DNA of 64,000 nt from Deltaproteobacteria bacterium (GTDB taxonomy: Bacteria; Myxococcota_A; Polyangia; GCA-2747355; JADLHG01): the NCBI GenBank assembly GCA_020848905.1, contig JADLHG010000029.1, positions 1 through 64,000 of the forward strand, in the 5' to 3' direction. How positions within the stretch are numbered: position 1 is the first letter of the stretch; every line of letters begins with the position of its first letter. A model generated the notes under the pieces. It did not search any database, was not told where the DNA came from, and saw nothing but the letters and a program-made list of their open reading frames with translations. Positions 51,891-62,671 of the stretch are shown here, one piece after another. The position numbers were made by a program, and so were the translations under genes.

Positions 51891-52768
51891 GGGGGATCGA
51901 CGACCCGCTGGGCCTTGCGGACCTCTTGCTCGTCGGGCCCTCGCAGAGCTTCCGAGAGCGTCTCGTTCATCGCACCGGTACGGTAGCCCGCGAGATCGAT
52001 CGTGACGTACGCGAAGCCGAGACGGCGACCGAGGGCCACGAGCGCTCCCCGAACCTCCGGCTCCACGGCTCGAGCGAGCTGCTCGAGCGGGAGCTCGATC
52101 CGCGCCACGCTCTCGTGGAACCGGACGCGGCTGCCGCGAAAGCCGAGGTCGGCGAGTCCGTCCTCGAAGCGCTCCACGCGGCCGAGCCGCTCGACATCGA
52201 TGGCCGTCCCGTACGGAAACCGCGACGCGAGACAGGCGAGCTGCGGCTTGTCCCAGGTCGGCAGGCCGAGGTCGCGCGAGAGCTCGCGGATCTCCTGCTT
52301 GCCGAGCTCCGCCTCGACGAGGGGATGCCGCGCGGCGGCCTCGCTCGAGGCCTTGAGGCCCGGCCGGTGTCCACCGAGGTCGTCACAGTTCGTGCCGAGC
52401 AGGACGTAGCGCGCCTGCTCCTCGATCCGCACCGCCTCGGCGAGCTGCATCAGGGCCGATTTGCAGAAGTAGCAGCGGTCGGTCGGATTGGCCGCATAGC
52501 GAGGGTCCGCCACCTCCGACGACTGGCGCTGCAGGTGCCGCACCCCGAGCGCGGAGGCCAGGGACTCCGCCTCTCCTCGCTCGCGTCCTGGCAAGCTGGG
52601 AGAGATGGCCGTGAGCGCCACGCAGCGGGGGCCGAGTTCTTCGAACGCCACCTTCAGCAGGAAGGCGGAGTCCACGCCACCCGAGTAGCAGACCACGACG
52701 CTGTCCATGGCGCGCAGGATCGCTCGCAGCGCGTCCAGCTTGCTCTGCGAACTGCTCGTAGCTGGCAT
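51884..52768 (-). CDS. larE: Sacrificial sulfur transferase LarE-like
   Basis: 294 aa. PP-loop ATPase with SGGVDS at 29-34, a CYFCK pair (99-102) and the sacrificial Cys179 in QLACLASRFPYGT. In lactate racemase maturation LarE donates sulfur from its own cysteine to the pyridinium precursor of the nickel-pincer cofactor. No larA, larB or larC is in the window, so the cofactor may be made from genes elsewhere, or the sulfur goes to another acceptor. It is the last gene of a four-gene minus-strand run after a PilZ gene. Confidence 0.88.
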   Translation of the reverse strand: MPATSSSQSKLDALRAILRAMDSVVVCYSGGVDSAFLLKVAFEELGPRCVALTAISPSLPGRERGEAESLASALGVRHLQRQSSEVADPRYAANPTDRCYFCKSALMQLAEAVRIEEQARYVLLGTNCDDLGGHRPGLKASSEAAARHPLVEAELGKQEIRELSRDLGLPTWDKPQLACLASRFPYGTAIDVERLGRVERFEDGLADLGFRGSRVRFHESVARIELPLEQLARAVEPEVRGALVALGRRLGFAYVTIDLAGYRTGAMNETLSEALRGPDEQEVRKAQRVVDPPH

Positions 52769-52791
52769 GCCCGTCTCCTGGTCGCGACGAC

Positions 52792-53154
52792 CTAGCGCCC
52801 GGAGGTCCGCCGCAGCAGCGCCTCGAGGCGCCGAACGTTCTCCGGATCGATGTCGAGGAACTGCAGGCCGAACCCGGGGCCCGTGGCCTTGGTCCCGACC
52901 GGCTGCGTGCGCACCACCTTGGCCCGACAGCTCACGTCGTCGCCGAGCTCGCTCCCCTCCGACGCGAAGATCTGCAGGTCCACGACCGCGCCCACCCGGA
53001 GGTCCGGGTAGTCGGCAGGGCTCCCCTGGATGAAGACGCCACCGCGGCTGATGTTGGAGGTGGACATGATGTGCACCTCCGCGTCCTGGGAGATCTGGAC
53101 CTGTGCGAAGACCTCCGCTCGAGGGAACTCTCGCTTCTCGTGGTGTGCGCTCAT
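52792..53154 (-). CDS. PilZ-domain protein (c-di-GMP effector)
   Basis: 120 aa and a single domain. The first motif reads KREFPRAEVF in place of RxxxR; the second is NISRGGVFI, matching D/N-x-S-x-x-G. It has the usual beta-barrel strands and a C-terminal helix. It should bind cyclic di-GMP and act as an adaptor for motility or envelope processes. It is cotranscribed with the Zn-ribbon genes and larE (short gaps). No unusual extension. Confidence 0.85.
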   Translation of the reverse strand: MSAHHEKREFPRAEVFAQVQISQDAEVHIMSTSNISRGGVFIQGSPADYPDLRVGAVVDLQIFASEGSELGDDVSCRAKVVRTQPVGTKATGPGFGLQFLDIDPENVRRLEALLRRTSGR

Positions 53155-53175
53155 GAACGTCCTATCGCCGGGCCC

Positions 53176-53613
53176 TCAATCATCTGGGTCGCCCGTGTAA
53201 GGTTTGCCACATTCACGGCAACGTCCATCGGCCCCGACCACGCCGATGCAGGTCCCGTCCGAACACAAGATCCGGTCCTCGAGCGCGACCGTGTCCGACG
53301 CGCCGTCCGAAGATCGGGCTTCGGCGCGCGGTGCGGGGCGCAGGTCTGCCGCCGAGACCGGGCGTCGTACCGTCTCGGGGAGCTCCCCCGACGCGCCGCA
53401 GACCTTGCAGCGGCCGTCCGGTCCCACGACGCCGACACACGTCCCGTCCGAGCACAGGACCCGGTCCTCCAGGTCCGGACTGCTCTCGTCCGCCGGTTCT
53501 CCGGGCTCTGCAGCCTCTGCCGTGGCCCCGCGCGCCTCCTCCCCCTCGGTGGAGGGGCCGGGCTCGGGGGTCGAAGGCGCCGCGGAGGCCGCCTGCTCGT
53601 CGTGCTCCGCCAC
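53176..53613 (-). CDS. Small protein with two CSDGTC Zn-ribbon-like repeats
   Basis: 145 aa. An acidic Ala/Glu/Pro-rich N-terminus (1-48) is followed by two copies of a 30-residue unit: L(E)DRxLCSDGTCxGVVGxDGRCxxCG, at about 50-75 and 115-140, joined by a Pro/Arg/Ala linker. Each has four cysteines in a C-x4-C-x8-C-x2-C pattern fit for Zn. The GTG start is preceded by AGGAGGG. It is not a family I recognise by name. It forms an operon with another Zn-ribbon protein and PilZ. Confidence 0.75.
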   Translation of the reverse strand: MAEHDEQAASAAPSTPEPGPSTEGEEARGATAEAAEPGEPADESSPDLEDRVLCSDGTCVGVVGPDGRCKVCGASGELPETVRRPVSAADLRPAPRAEARSSDGASDTVALEDRILCSDGTCIGVVGADGRCRECGKPYTGDPDD

Positions 53614-53622
53614 GCAGCCCTC

Positions 53623-53931
53623 CTATTTAAGACCCTTGAAGAGGTCGTCCAGCTTCGACTTCGCACGCCCGATGGTGTCGTCCACCGGAGGAGGGGCGAG
53701 GCGCTGCACGATCTCGTAGTGGGCGCAGAAGTTACCCGCCTCGCGGTCCCGGATGAACTCGGCCTGGTTCTCGCGGCACTCGTTGTGCATTCCGGGATCG
53801 TAGAAGCGGCAGTTCTTGCACGCGTGCAGGTCGGCGGCGCAGTGAGGGCATGTGTCGAGACGGCCCACCTTGACACCTACCTTCACGGCGAACTCGAGCT
53901 CGTTACGGCACTTCCAGCAGTAATAGGCCAT
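53623..53931 (-). CDS. Small Cys-rich zinc-ribbon protein
   Basis: 102 aa. Cys pairs in CWKC, CPHC and CKNC, then further Cys/His (FYDPGMHNEC and FCAHYE), fitting two or more zinc sites, and a C-terminal amphipathic helix (RAKSKLDDLFKGLK). It is seen in deltaproteobacterial genomes as a hypothetical protein. It is the first gene of the minus-strand run leading to larE (gap of nine bases to the next start). Probably cytoplasmic. Role unknown. Confidence 0.78.
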   Translation of the reverse strand: MAYYCWKCRNELEFAVKVGVKVGRLDTCPHCAADLHACKNCRFYDPGMHNECRENQAEFIRDREAGNFCAHYEIVQRLAPPPVDDTIGRAKSKLDDLFKGLK

Positions 53932-54032
53932 CGACGCGCTCCAGCGTTAGTCGCTCCCTGGGGTGTAGCACCGGGGGGAGGGGGCGGTCAACGCGAGCTC
54001 TGGCCCACGAGCTCCGGCCCGCGCCGGCCCGC

Positions 54033-55571
54033 TCAGGGCAGCATCCGCACCCCGTCGGGCCCTCCGTAGAGGCCCACGTCGCTGCACGAGCCGTCGCGAT
54101 CGCGGACGGCCGGGTCTCCGCCGTCTCGAACGGGGGAGTCGGGCAGCGGACGGTAATCGGGCGCGCCCCCCAGCCTGGGGTCCAGCATCCGGTTCCCTTC
54201 GATCCCGTCGAACGCGAGCGGGATGCACGGCAGGCCCCCGGGACGACCTCCCTGACAGGCGTCGGCCGCGCGGTTGTCGAAGAAGAAGTTGTAGGCCACC
54301 CGGAACCGGTCCGCCGAGGCGTTGAACCAGAGGCCCGTCCTCTTGCCCACCCATTCCTCCTGCGCGCGGCCGTTCCCCATCACCACGTTGTTCACCAGCC
54401 GCCCCCGGACGGTGCTGGTCCAGGCCGCGACGCCCGTCGTGCCGTTGTCCACGACCACGTTGTTGTCCGCGAAGAGCGTCGCCTGATCGGTCACGACGAC
54501 CCCCCAGCCCACCTGTCGCCGGACCAGGTTGTTTCGCGCGTGCACCACGCTGCGTCCGAAGGCTCCGATCCCCTTCCAGTAGTTCTGCACCACGCTGCCG
54601 GTCACGGTGAGGCTCGCGTCCCAGGTGGCGGCGATCCCCACGCCTCGCCCGTGCCGCACCACGCAGTCCACGGTGCAGCCGACCCGGCACGAGGTCACCT
54701 CCGCCCGCGGCGCGCCGTCCACCGCCTCCGGGTCTCCTCGGTAGAGCACGATCCCGTCCCAGCTGTTGTCCTCCACGATCGAATGCGCCACCACCAGCCG
54801 GGCCCCCTCGCGCCCGACAATCCCCGCCACTCCCACGACCGGGCCCTCGGCCGGTCGGTCCACATGCTGCTCGGGGCGGCGCAGCCCGTCGTTTCCCACC
54901 ACGCGGACCCGGTCCACCACGAGCTCACTCCGGCGCACGACGATGGCCCCATTCGTCGCGCGGCCGTCGGGGTCGCGACGCCCTCCGGTGACGGTCACCC
55001 CGTGCACGCTCGACCGCCCGGCGTTCTCGAAGACCAGGCCGTAGCCCGCCGAAGTGACGAGGAGCGTGCGCTCGGCCTGCTCACCGACGAGGTGCAGCCC
55101 CTTGCCGGTCACGAGGAAGCCGCGCGTGGCCACGATCGGCTCGCGAAAGGAAGCGTCCCCGCAGTTGCCGCAGGTGGGATCCACGTAGCGCGTCGGGCGC
55201 GCTCGATACGTTCCAGCGCGCAGGAAGAGGGTCGCCCCCGAGGGCGCCTGGTCCATGGCCCACTGCAGGTCACGGTACGGATCGCCGAAGCTCCCGCTCC
55301 CCACCTGTCCGTCCTCGAGGCTCGCCACGTGCAGCGCCGTCGGGGGCAAGAGGTCAGCGCCGACGTCGAGGAGCCACGCGTCGGGGGACCGGGCGTCGGC
55401 GCGACGGGCGCGGTCCGCCCGCGCCAGGTCCCGCGGAGCTCCGTCGAGAGAGGGGAGGGCGCCATCCGTCGGCGGCGCCGAGGAACCCCGGCAGCCGGTG
55501 AGGAGGACGAACGAGGCAACCGCGGCGACGCCGAGAAGCCCGAGTTCTCGTAGCCCGCTATGCCGGCGCAT
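54033..55571 (-). CDS. Parallel beta-helix lipoprotein
   Basis: 512 aa. Lipobox VLLTGC, then an Asp/Arg/Ala linker (about 30-75), then a right-handed parallel beta-helix with repeating coils (for example GYGLVFENAGRSSVHGVTVTGG and NGAIVVRRSELVVDRVRV), as in pectate-lyase-like folds. A first-strand motif GDPYRDLQWAMDQAPSGATLFLRAGTY is typical of such surface proteins. It may bind or cut polysaccharide; no catalytic residues can be named. The ATG overlaps the end of the kinase gene by 14 bases, so the two are coupled. Confidence 0.8.
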   Translation of the reverse strand: MRRHSGLRELGLLGVAAVASFVLLTGCRGSSAPPTDGALPSLDGAPRDLARADRARRADARSPDAWLLDVGADLLPPTALHVASLEDGQVGSGSFGDPYRDLQWAMDQAPSGATLFLRAGTYRARPTRYVDPTCGNCGDASFREPIVATRGFLVTGKGLHLVGEQAERTLLVTSAGYGLVFENAGRSSVHGVTVTGGRRDPDGRATNGAIVVRRSELVVDRVRVVGNDGLRRPEQHVDRPAEGPVVGVAGIVGREGARLVVAHSIVEDNSWDGIVLYRGDPEAVDGAPRAEVTSCRVGCTVDCVVRHGRGVGIAATWDASLTVTGSVVQNYWKGIGAFGRSVVHARNNLVRRQVGWGVVVTDQATLFADNNVVVDNGTTGVAAWTSTVRGRLVNNVVMGNGRAQEEWVGKRTGLWFNASADRFRVAYNFFFDNRAADACQGGRPGGLPCIPLAFDGIEGNRMLDPRLGGAPDYRPLPDSPVRDGGDPAVRDRDGSCSDVGLYGGPDGVRMLP

Positions 55572-56802
55572 GCGAGGGAAGGCCGGGGAGCCGCGCCTCG
55601 AGGCAGTTGCCGCCGAAGCCCTGTACGACGCGGAGCTCCCCGTGCTGCCGATCCAGGATGTCCCGCACCACGCTCAGCGTGAGCGCCGGCTCGTCGGCGA
55701 GCGCACCTTGCTGAAAGGGCTCGAGGGCGCTTTCCCCTCCGCCACCGAGCATCGCGGGCCCGCTGTCCACCACGCGCAAGACCACCTGCTCTCCGTCCAT
55801 ACAGGTTGCGAGGCGTATCACGTGCCCGCCCTCGGCCTCCGGTCTGCCTGCCAGCACGGAGCGTCGCGCGTTCAACAACAGGTTGAGCACCGCCTGCGCG
55901 AGCTCGCGCGGCCGGGCCTGGACCCGGCTCACGGGACCGAACTCGACGTTCAGCTTCGCGCGACCGTCCAGCTCGTGCCCGACCAGGTCGAGCAGCCCCA
56001 GGCAGAGCGCGTTCAGATCGACCTCGGCGGTCTCCTCCTGGTCGCGCCGCGAGAAGAGCTGCAGGGTCTTGACCACCTGGACGATGCGCTCCACCCCCTC
56101 CAGACAGCGGTCCACCATGCGATCGAGGTGGTGTAGCTCCTGCTCCACCTCGAAGGAGGACGCGCCGGCCTCCTTGGCCCGCTCGGCCAGCGTCCGCGCC
56201 CCGCGCTTGATGTACTCCAGGTTCGGCAGGATGAAGCAGGTCGGGTTGTTGATCTCGTGGGCCACGCCGGCTGCCAGCAACCCGAGAGAGACGAGCTTCT
56301 CGCTCTCCGCGAGCCGCGTCTGGGTTCGCAGGAGCTCCGCCAGCGTGCGCTCGAGCTCCTCTCCGCGGCGGGCCAGCTTCTCGTTCGCCGCCTCGAGAGC
56401 CGCGCGCGTCTCCTCGCGCTCGCGCACGAGCCGCACCCGGTCGAGGGCACGACGCACCTTGAGCAGGACCTGCGGCTTGCTCAGCGGCTTCGGCAGGTAG
56501 GCGTAGACGTCCTCCTCCACGGCCTGGATGGCGCTCTCCACCGACTGGTCGGCGGTGATGACGATGCGCGCCAGGTCGGGTCTGACGTCGCGGGCGGCCC
56601 GGAGGACCGAGAAGCCGTCCTGCCCGTCGAGATTCTTGTCCACCACGAGCAGGTCGAACGGCTCCAGCCGCAGCAGTTCGAGCGCCTCCTCGCCGGTGGC
56701 GAGGCACCGCGTGTCGTACCCCGCCTCGTCCAGGACGAGCTGCAGGTAGTGACGAATCGTGAGGGCGTCGTCCACCACGAGGATGCGTTCGCGACGGGCC
56801 AT
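55558..56802 (-). CDS. Receiver-histidine kinase hybrid with degenerate ATP-binding lobe
   Basis: 414 aa. An N-terminal receiver (1-120; Asp55 in VVDKNLDGQDG) is followed by a coiled coil and a HisKA domain with the phospho-His in GLLAAGVAHEINNP. The ATPase lobe keeps the N-box (LNLLLNARR) but G1 reads DSGPAM and the GLGL-type G2 is not recognisable (ALTLSVVRD), so kinase activity may be weak or lost. Soluble, with no sensor or membrane domain. It is followed by an overlapping beta-helix lipoprotein gene, which could be its regulated target. Confidence 0.85.
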   Translation of the reverse strand: MARRERILVVDDALTIRHYLQLVLDEAGYDTRCLATGEEALELLRLEPFDLLVVDKNLDGQDGFSVLRAARDVRPDLARIVITADQSVESAIQAVEEDVYAYLPKPLSKPQVLLKVRRALDRVRLVREREETRAALEAANEKLARRGEELERTLAELLRTQTRLAESEKLVSLGLLAAGVAHEINNPTCFILPNLEYIKRGARTLAERAKEAGASSFEVEQELHHLDRMVDRCLEGVERIVQVVKTLQLFSRRDQEETAEVDLNALCLGLLDLVGHELDGRAKLNVEFGPVSRVQARPRELAQAVLNLLLNARRSVLAGRPEAEGGHVIRLATCMDGEQVVLRVVDSGPAMLGGGGESALEPFQQGALADEPALTLSVVRDILDRQHGELRVVQGFGGNCLEARLPGLPSHAPA

Positions 56803-56903
56803 CGAAGGGTTAGCCTGAACCCAGCGCGTCCGCCTGGCAAGAGGTCCGACGAGCCGTGGAGTACCGCGCGCTTTTCGGCCAGCCAGACGTCACCGCCCGC
56901 ACG

Positions 56904-56933
56904 TTGACAGGCGCGGCGTGGATTTGGTCTACT
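56904..56933 (+). promoter_or_regulatory. Promoter of the efp-epmA operon
   Basis: A perfect TTGACA (56904-56909) and TCTACT (56928-56933), spaced 18 bases. Predicted transcription start near 56940, about 27 bases before the efp ATG. It lies between the divergent receiver-kinase gene and efp. Confidence 0.5.
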
Positions 56934-56966
56934 CACGCCCCATCAACGCCCCACCAAGGCAGAGGC

Positions 56967-57530
56967 ATGTACGACACATCAAGCATTCGCAAGGGGCTGA
57001 AGATCCAGCTCGACGGTGACCCTTACATCGTTGTGGATTTCCAGTTCGTCAAGCCGGGCAAGGGCACGGCCTTCACCAAGACGCGCATCAAGAACCTGAT
57101 CACGGGCGCCGTCCTCGAGCGCACCTTTCGCTCCGGCGAGAAGCTCGAGCCAGCCAACGTGGAAGAGCGCGAGATGCAGTATCTCTACCGGGACGGCGAG
57201 AACTTCTGCCTCATGGACAACGCGAACTACGAGCAGATCTACGCCAGCCAGGACGTGGTGGGGGACTCGGCCAAGTTCATGCCGGAGAACCTGAACATCA
57301 CCGTGATGCTCTACAACGAGCGCCCCGTCGGCCTCACGCTGCCGAACTTCGTCGAGCTGCAGATCACGCACTGCGAACCTGGCGTCCGCGGTGACACGGC
57401 CTCCGGTGCCACCAAGCCCGCCACCCTCTCAACGGGCGCTATCATCCAGGTCCCTCTCTTCGTGGAGGAGAGCACCTGGGTCAAGATCGACACCCGCACC
57501 GGCGAGTACGTGGAGCGCGTGAAGAAGTAG
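56967..57530 (+). CDS. efp: Elongation factor P
   Basis: 187 aa. Three OB-like domains as usual; the modification loop PGKGTAF carries the Lys that is beta-lysylated in E. coli (Lys34), followed by the typical EF-P core segments and the C-terminal TKPATLSTGAIIQVP. It binds between the P- and E-sites and rescues ribosomes stalled at polyproline, which matters here since many neighbours have Pro-rich linkers. The ATG at 56967 is fixed by family length. Its modifying enzyme gene follows 41 bases downstream. Confidence 0.97.
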   Translation: MYDTSSIRKGLKIQLDGDPYIVVDFQFVKPGKGTAFTKTRIKNLITGAVLERTFRSGEKLEPANVEEREMQYLYRDGENFCLMDNANYEQIYASQDVVGDSAKFMPENLNITVMLYNERPVGLTLPNFVELQITHCEPGVRGDTASGATKPATLSTGAIIQVPLFVEESTWVKIDTRTGEYVERVKK

Positions 57531-57571
57531 TCCAGTCCGCGCCCGCGTTGACCGAACCCGAGGAACGCGAC

Positions 57572-58855
57572 GTGCAGCGCACCCTCTCCGCGGAGCTTCT
57601 CTCGAGCTCTCCCGGCCGCGAAGCTGCGCTCCTCAGGGGACGCATCCTCCGGCACCCCCTTGGCGACGACGTCACGTTTCTCTTCGAGGACGCGAGCGGA
57701 CGCGTGCGCCTCGCCTGGACGCTTTCCGACGCGCTCCCAGTGCCCGGAACGATCGTCGAGTTGGTGGTGGAGCCTCGCGCCGAGGGGTGGGGCGTCGCAC
57801 GCTGCGAGGTGCTCACCCCGTACCGGCGCGACGTGCCGTATCCGTCTCCCGGCGGTGAGGCCTGGCGCGTCGCGGGGGGGGGCCGGTCCCGCCGCGAGCG
57901 CCTCCGCGTCCGGGCAGACGTCCTGCGGGCGATTCGCGCCTTTTTCGACGCGCGCGGCTACCTCGAGGTGCAAACCCCCGTGCGCGTCACGTCGCCGGGG
58001 CTCGAGCCGCACCTCCGGGCCGTGCCGTCGGACGACGCCTTTCTCATCACCTCTCCGGAGTATCAGCTCAAACGCCTCCTCGCGGCGGGGATCGAGCGCC
58101 CCTACTTCCTCGGCCCGTGCTTCCGCGCCGAAGAGGAGGGACCGCTCCACCACGGCGAGTTCTGCATGCTGGAATGGTACGAGGCCTACGCGGACCTCCC
58201 GTCGCTGATGCGCCAGACCGAGGAGCTCGTCCGCGCCGCCGCGCGCGCCGCGAACCGGCCTGCCGCCGCGCCCTTTCGGGGCGCCCCGCTGGACCTGGAC
58301 CGCCCCTTCGTGCGCCTGACCGTCCGCGAGGCGTTCGACCGCTACGCCGGCATCGACCTCCGGGGCGTGATGGACGCGATCGGGCTGCGGCGCGCCGCCG
58401 AAGCGGCAGGGCACGGGCCCTTTCCCGGCGACGCACACTTCGACGCGGTCTTCTCGGAGCTCCTCGTCACCTGGGTGGAGCCGCACCTGGCCCAGCTCGG
58501 CGCCGTCTTTCTCACCGACTTCCCGGCCCCGCTGGCCGCCCTGGCGCGCCTTTGTCCCGAGGACCCGACCGTGGCCGAGCGCTTCGAGCTCTATCTGGGC
58601 GGAGTCGAGCTGGCGAACGCCTTCGGGGAGCTCACGGACCCAGTGGAGCAGGAGCGGCGCCTCCACGGCGACCTGGCCCTTCGCGCGGAGCTCGGCGCAC
58701 CGGTCTACCCCATCGACGAGCGTTTTCTCGAAGCGCTGCGCGAAGGGATCCCGCCCGCGGCGGGCATCGCGCTCGGGATCGACCGCCTTCTCCTCGTCCT
58801 CTGCGACGCCGACCGTCTCGACGAGGTCGTGGCCTTCGCCCCCGACGAGCTCTAG
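57572..58855 (+). CDS. epmA: EF-P lysine lysyltransferase-like protein with N-terminal OB-like extension
   Basis: 427 aa from the GTG preceded by GAGGAA. Residues about 110-427 match EpmA/GenX/PoxA, the truncated class II lysyl-tRNA synthetase that attaches beta-lysine to EF-P: LRAVPSDDAFLITSPEYQLKRLLAAG, GPCFRAEEEGPLHHGEFCMLEW and IALGIDRLLLV. Residues 1-105 form an extra domain (LLRGRILRHPLGDDVTFLFEDASGRVR), OB-like by pattern, whereas E. coli EpmA (325 aa) has no such part. It directly follows efp, supporting the role. EpmB is not in the window. Alternative start TTG at 57548. Confidence 0.88.
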   Translation: MQRTLSAELLSSSPGREAALLRGRILRHPLGDDVTFLFEDASGRVRLAWTLSDALPVPGTIVELVVEPRAEGWGVARCEVLTPYRRDVPYPSPGGEAWRVAGGGRSRRERLRVRADVLRAIRAFFDARGYLEVQTPVRVTSPGLEPHLRAVPSDDAFLITSPEYQLKRLLAAGIERPYFLGPCFRAEEEGPLHHGEFCMLEWYEAYADLPSLMRQTEELVRAAARAANRPAAAPFRGAPLDLDRPFVRLTVREAFDRYAGIDLRGVMDAIGLRRAAEAAGHGPFPGDAHFDAVFSELLVTWVEPHLAQLGAVFLTDFPAPLAALARLCPEDPTVAERFELYLGGVELANAFGELTDPVEQERRLHGDLALRAELGAPVYPIDERFLEALREGIPPAAGIALGIDRLLLVLCDADRLDEVVAFAPDEL

Positions 58856-58869
58856 AACCCCCGCTCTAC

Positions 58870-61754
<2,885 letters not shown>

Positions 61755-61755
<1 letters not shown>

Positions 61756-61839
61756 GGTGCCCGGGACGGGATTCGAACCCGTACGCCTCGCGGCAAAGGA
61801 TTTTAAGTCCCTTGTGTCTGCCGGTTTCACCACCCGGGC
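61755..61839 (-). tRNA. tRNA-Leu (anticodon TAA)
   Basis: On the minus strand the acceptor GCCCGGG pairs with CCCGGGC, the anticodon stem AGGGA/TCCTT encloses CTTAAAA with anticodon TAA, a long variable arm typical of class II tRNA follows, and the T-arm is ACGGG-TTCGAAT-CCCGT. Discriminator A (61758) is followed by an encoded CCA (61757-61755). The final A is the first base of the uvrA ATG. The two other tRNAs in the window lack encoded CCA. Confidence 0.95.
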
Positions 61840-61922
61840 CCTCTTCCCGTCGCCCCACGCAGGGCTTGGGAGTGTGCATCAACCCTCGGAGAGCGGCAAT
61901 AGACCGCGGCACCGGCGTCTCC

Positions 61923-61928
61923 TATCAT
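61923..61928 (+). promoter_or_regulatory. -10 box (TATCAT) close to the aat start codon
   Basis: TATCAT ends eight bases before the ATG at 61937, which would put transcription start at or next to the start codon. A short GAGG at 61929-61932 could also serve as a ribosome-binding site if transcription starts further upstream. Confidence 0.35.
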
Positions 61929-61936
61929 GAGGCGCG

Positions 61937-62671
61937 ATGAGCGATGCGCCCTCGGCCGAGGAGGCCAGGTTCTCCTTCCCCGACCCCGATGACGCCGACG
62001 AGGACGGGGTGGTGGCCGTCGGAGGGCCGCTCGACCCGTACCGCATCCTGGCCGCCTATCGACGCGGGATCTTCCCCTGGTCCGGTCGTCCCGTGCGCTG
62101 GTACTCGCCGGACCCCCGCGCCATCTTCTGGCAGGCCCGGCTCCCGCGAAAGCTCGGGAAGATGGCTCGCAAGGGAGGCTTCGGCGTCACCTACGACCGG
62201 GACTTCGAGGGCGTAATTCGCGGCTGCCTCGAGGCGCACCGCGACGAGGGCGTCTGGATCACCCCCGCGTTCATCGCCGGGTACACCGGGCTGCACCGCC
62301 TGGGTTACGCGCACAGCGTGGAGGTGTGGCAGGGGGACGAGCTCGTCGGAGGCCTGTACGGCGTGCAGCTCCAGGGGCTCTTCTCGGGGGAGTCGATGTT
62401 CTTTCGCGTATCGAACGCCTCGAAGGTGGCCTTTGCGGCCCTCGTAGCCCGGCTCGGGAGCATCGGCACGGTGCTCGTGGACTGCCAGTCGCTCACCGAG
62501 CACACCTATCGGCTGGGCGCCGGGCTCGTGCGACGCGCGGACTACCTGCGGCTCCTCTCCCAGGCGCTGCGCGTCCGCTGCCTGTACGCGGAGTCGCGCT
62601 GGCCCGAGGCGCTCTCGCCGGAGGAAGCTTCCTGGCTCGGGCTCGGGGCCACGACGCCTACGGAGCGCTGA
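61937..62671 (+). CDS. aat: Leucyl/phenylalanyl-tRNA-protein transferase
   Basis: 244 aa. The family core is intact: [56 protein letters not shown] and [18 protein letters not shown]. It adds Leu or Phe from charged tRNA to N-terminal Lys/Arg of proteins, marking them for the ClpS/ClpAP N-end-rule pathway. A tRNA-Leu gene is the neighbouring divergent unit. The gene overlaps the end of the convergent lipoprotein gene by 14 bases. The start is fixed by ATG and family length. Confidence 0.95.
   Translation: MSDAPSAEEARFSFPDPDDADEDGVVAVGGPLDPYRILAAYRRGIFPWSGRPVRWYSPDPRAIFWQARLPRKLGKMARKGGFGVTYDRDFEGVIRGCLEAHRDEGVWITPAFIAGYTGLHRLGYAHSVEVWQGDELVGGLYGVQLQGLFSGESMFFRVSNASKVAFAALVARLGSIGTVLVDCQSLTEHTYRLGAGLVRRADYLRLLSQALRVRCLYAESRWPEALSPEEASWLGLGATTPTER

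Noticed and set aside
61756-61833. An N-terminal extension of UvrA by 26 residues
   Set aside because: This stretch is the tRNA-Leu gene, not protein. UvrA homologues start at the ATG at 61755.
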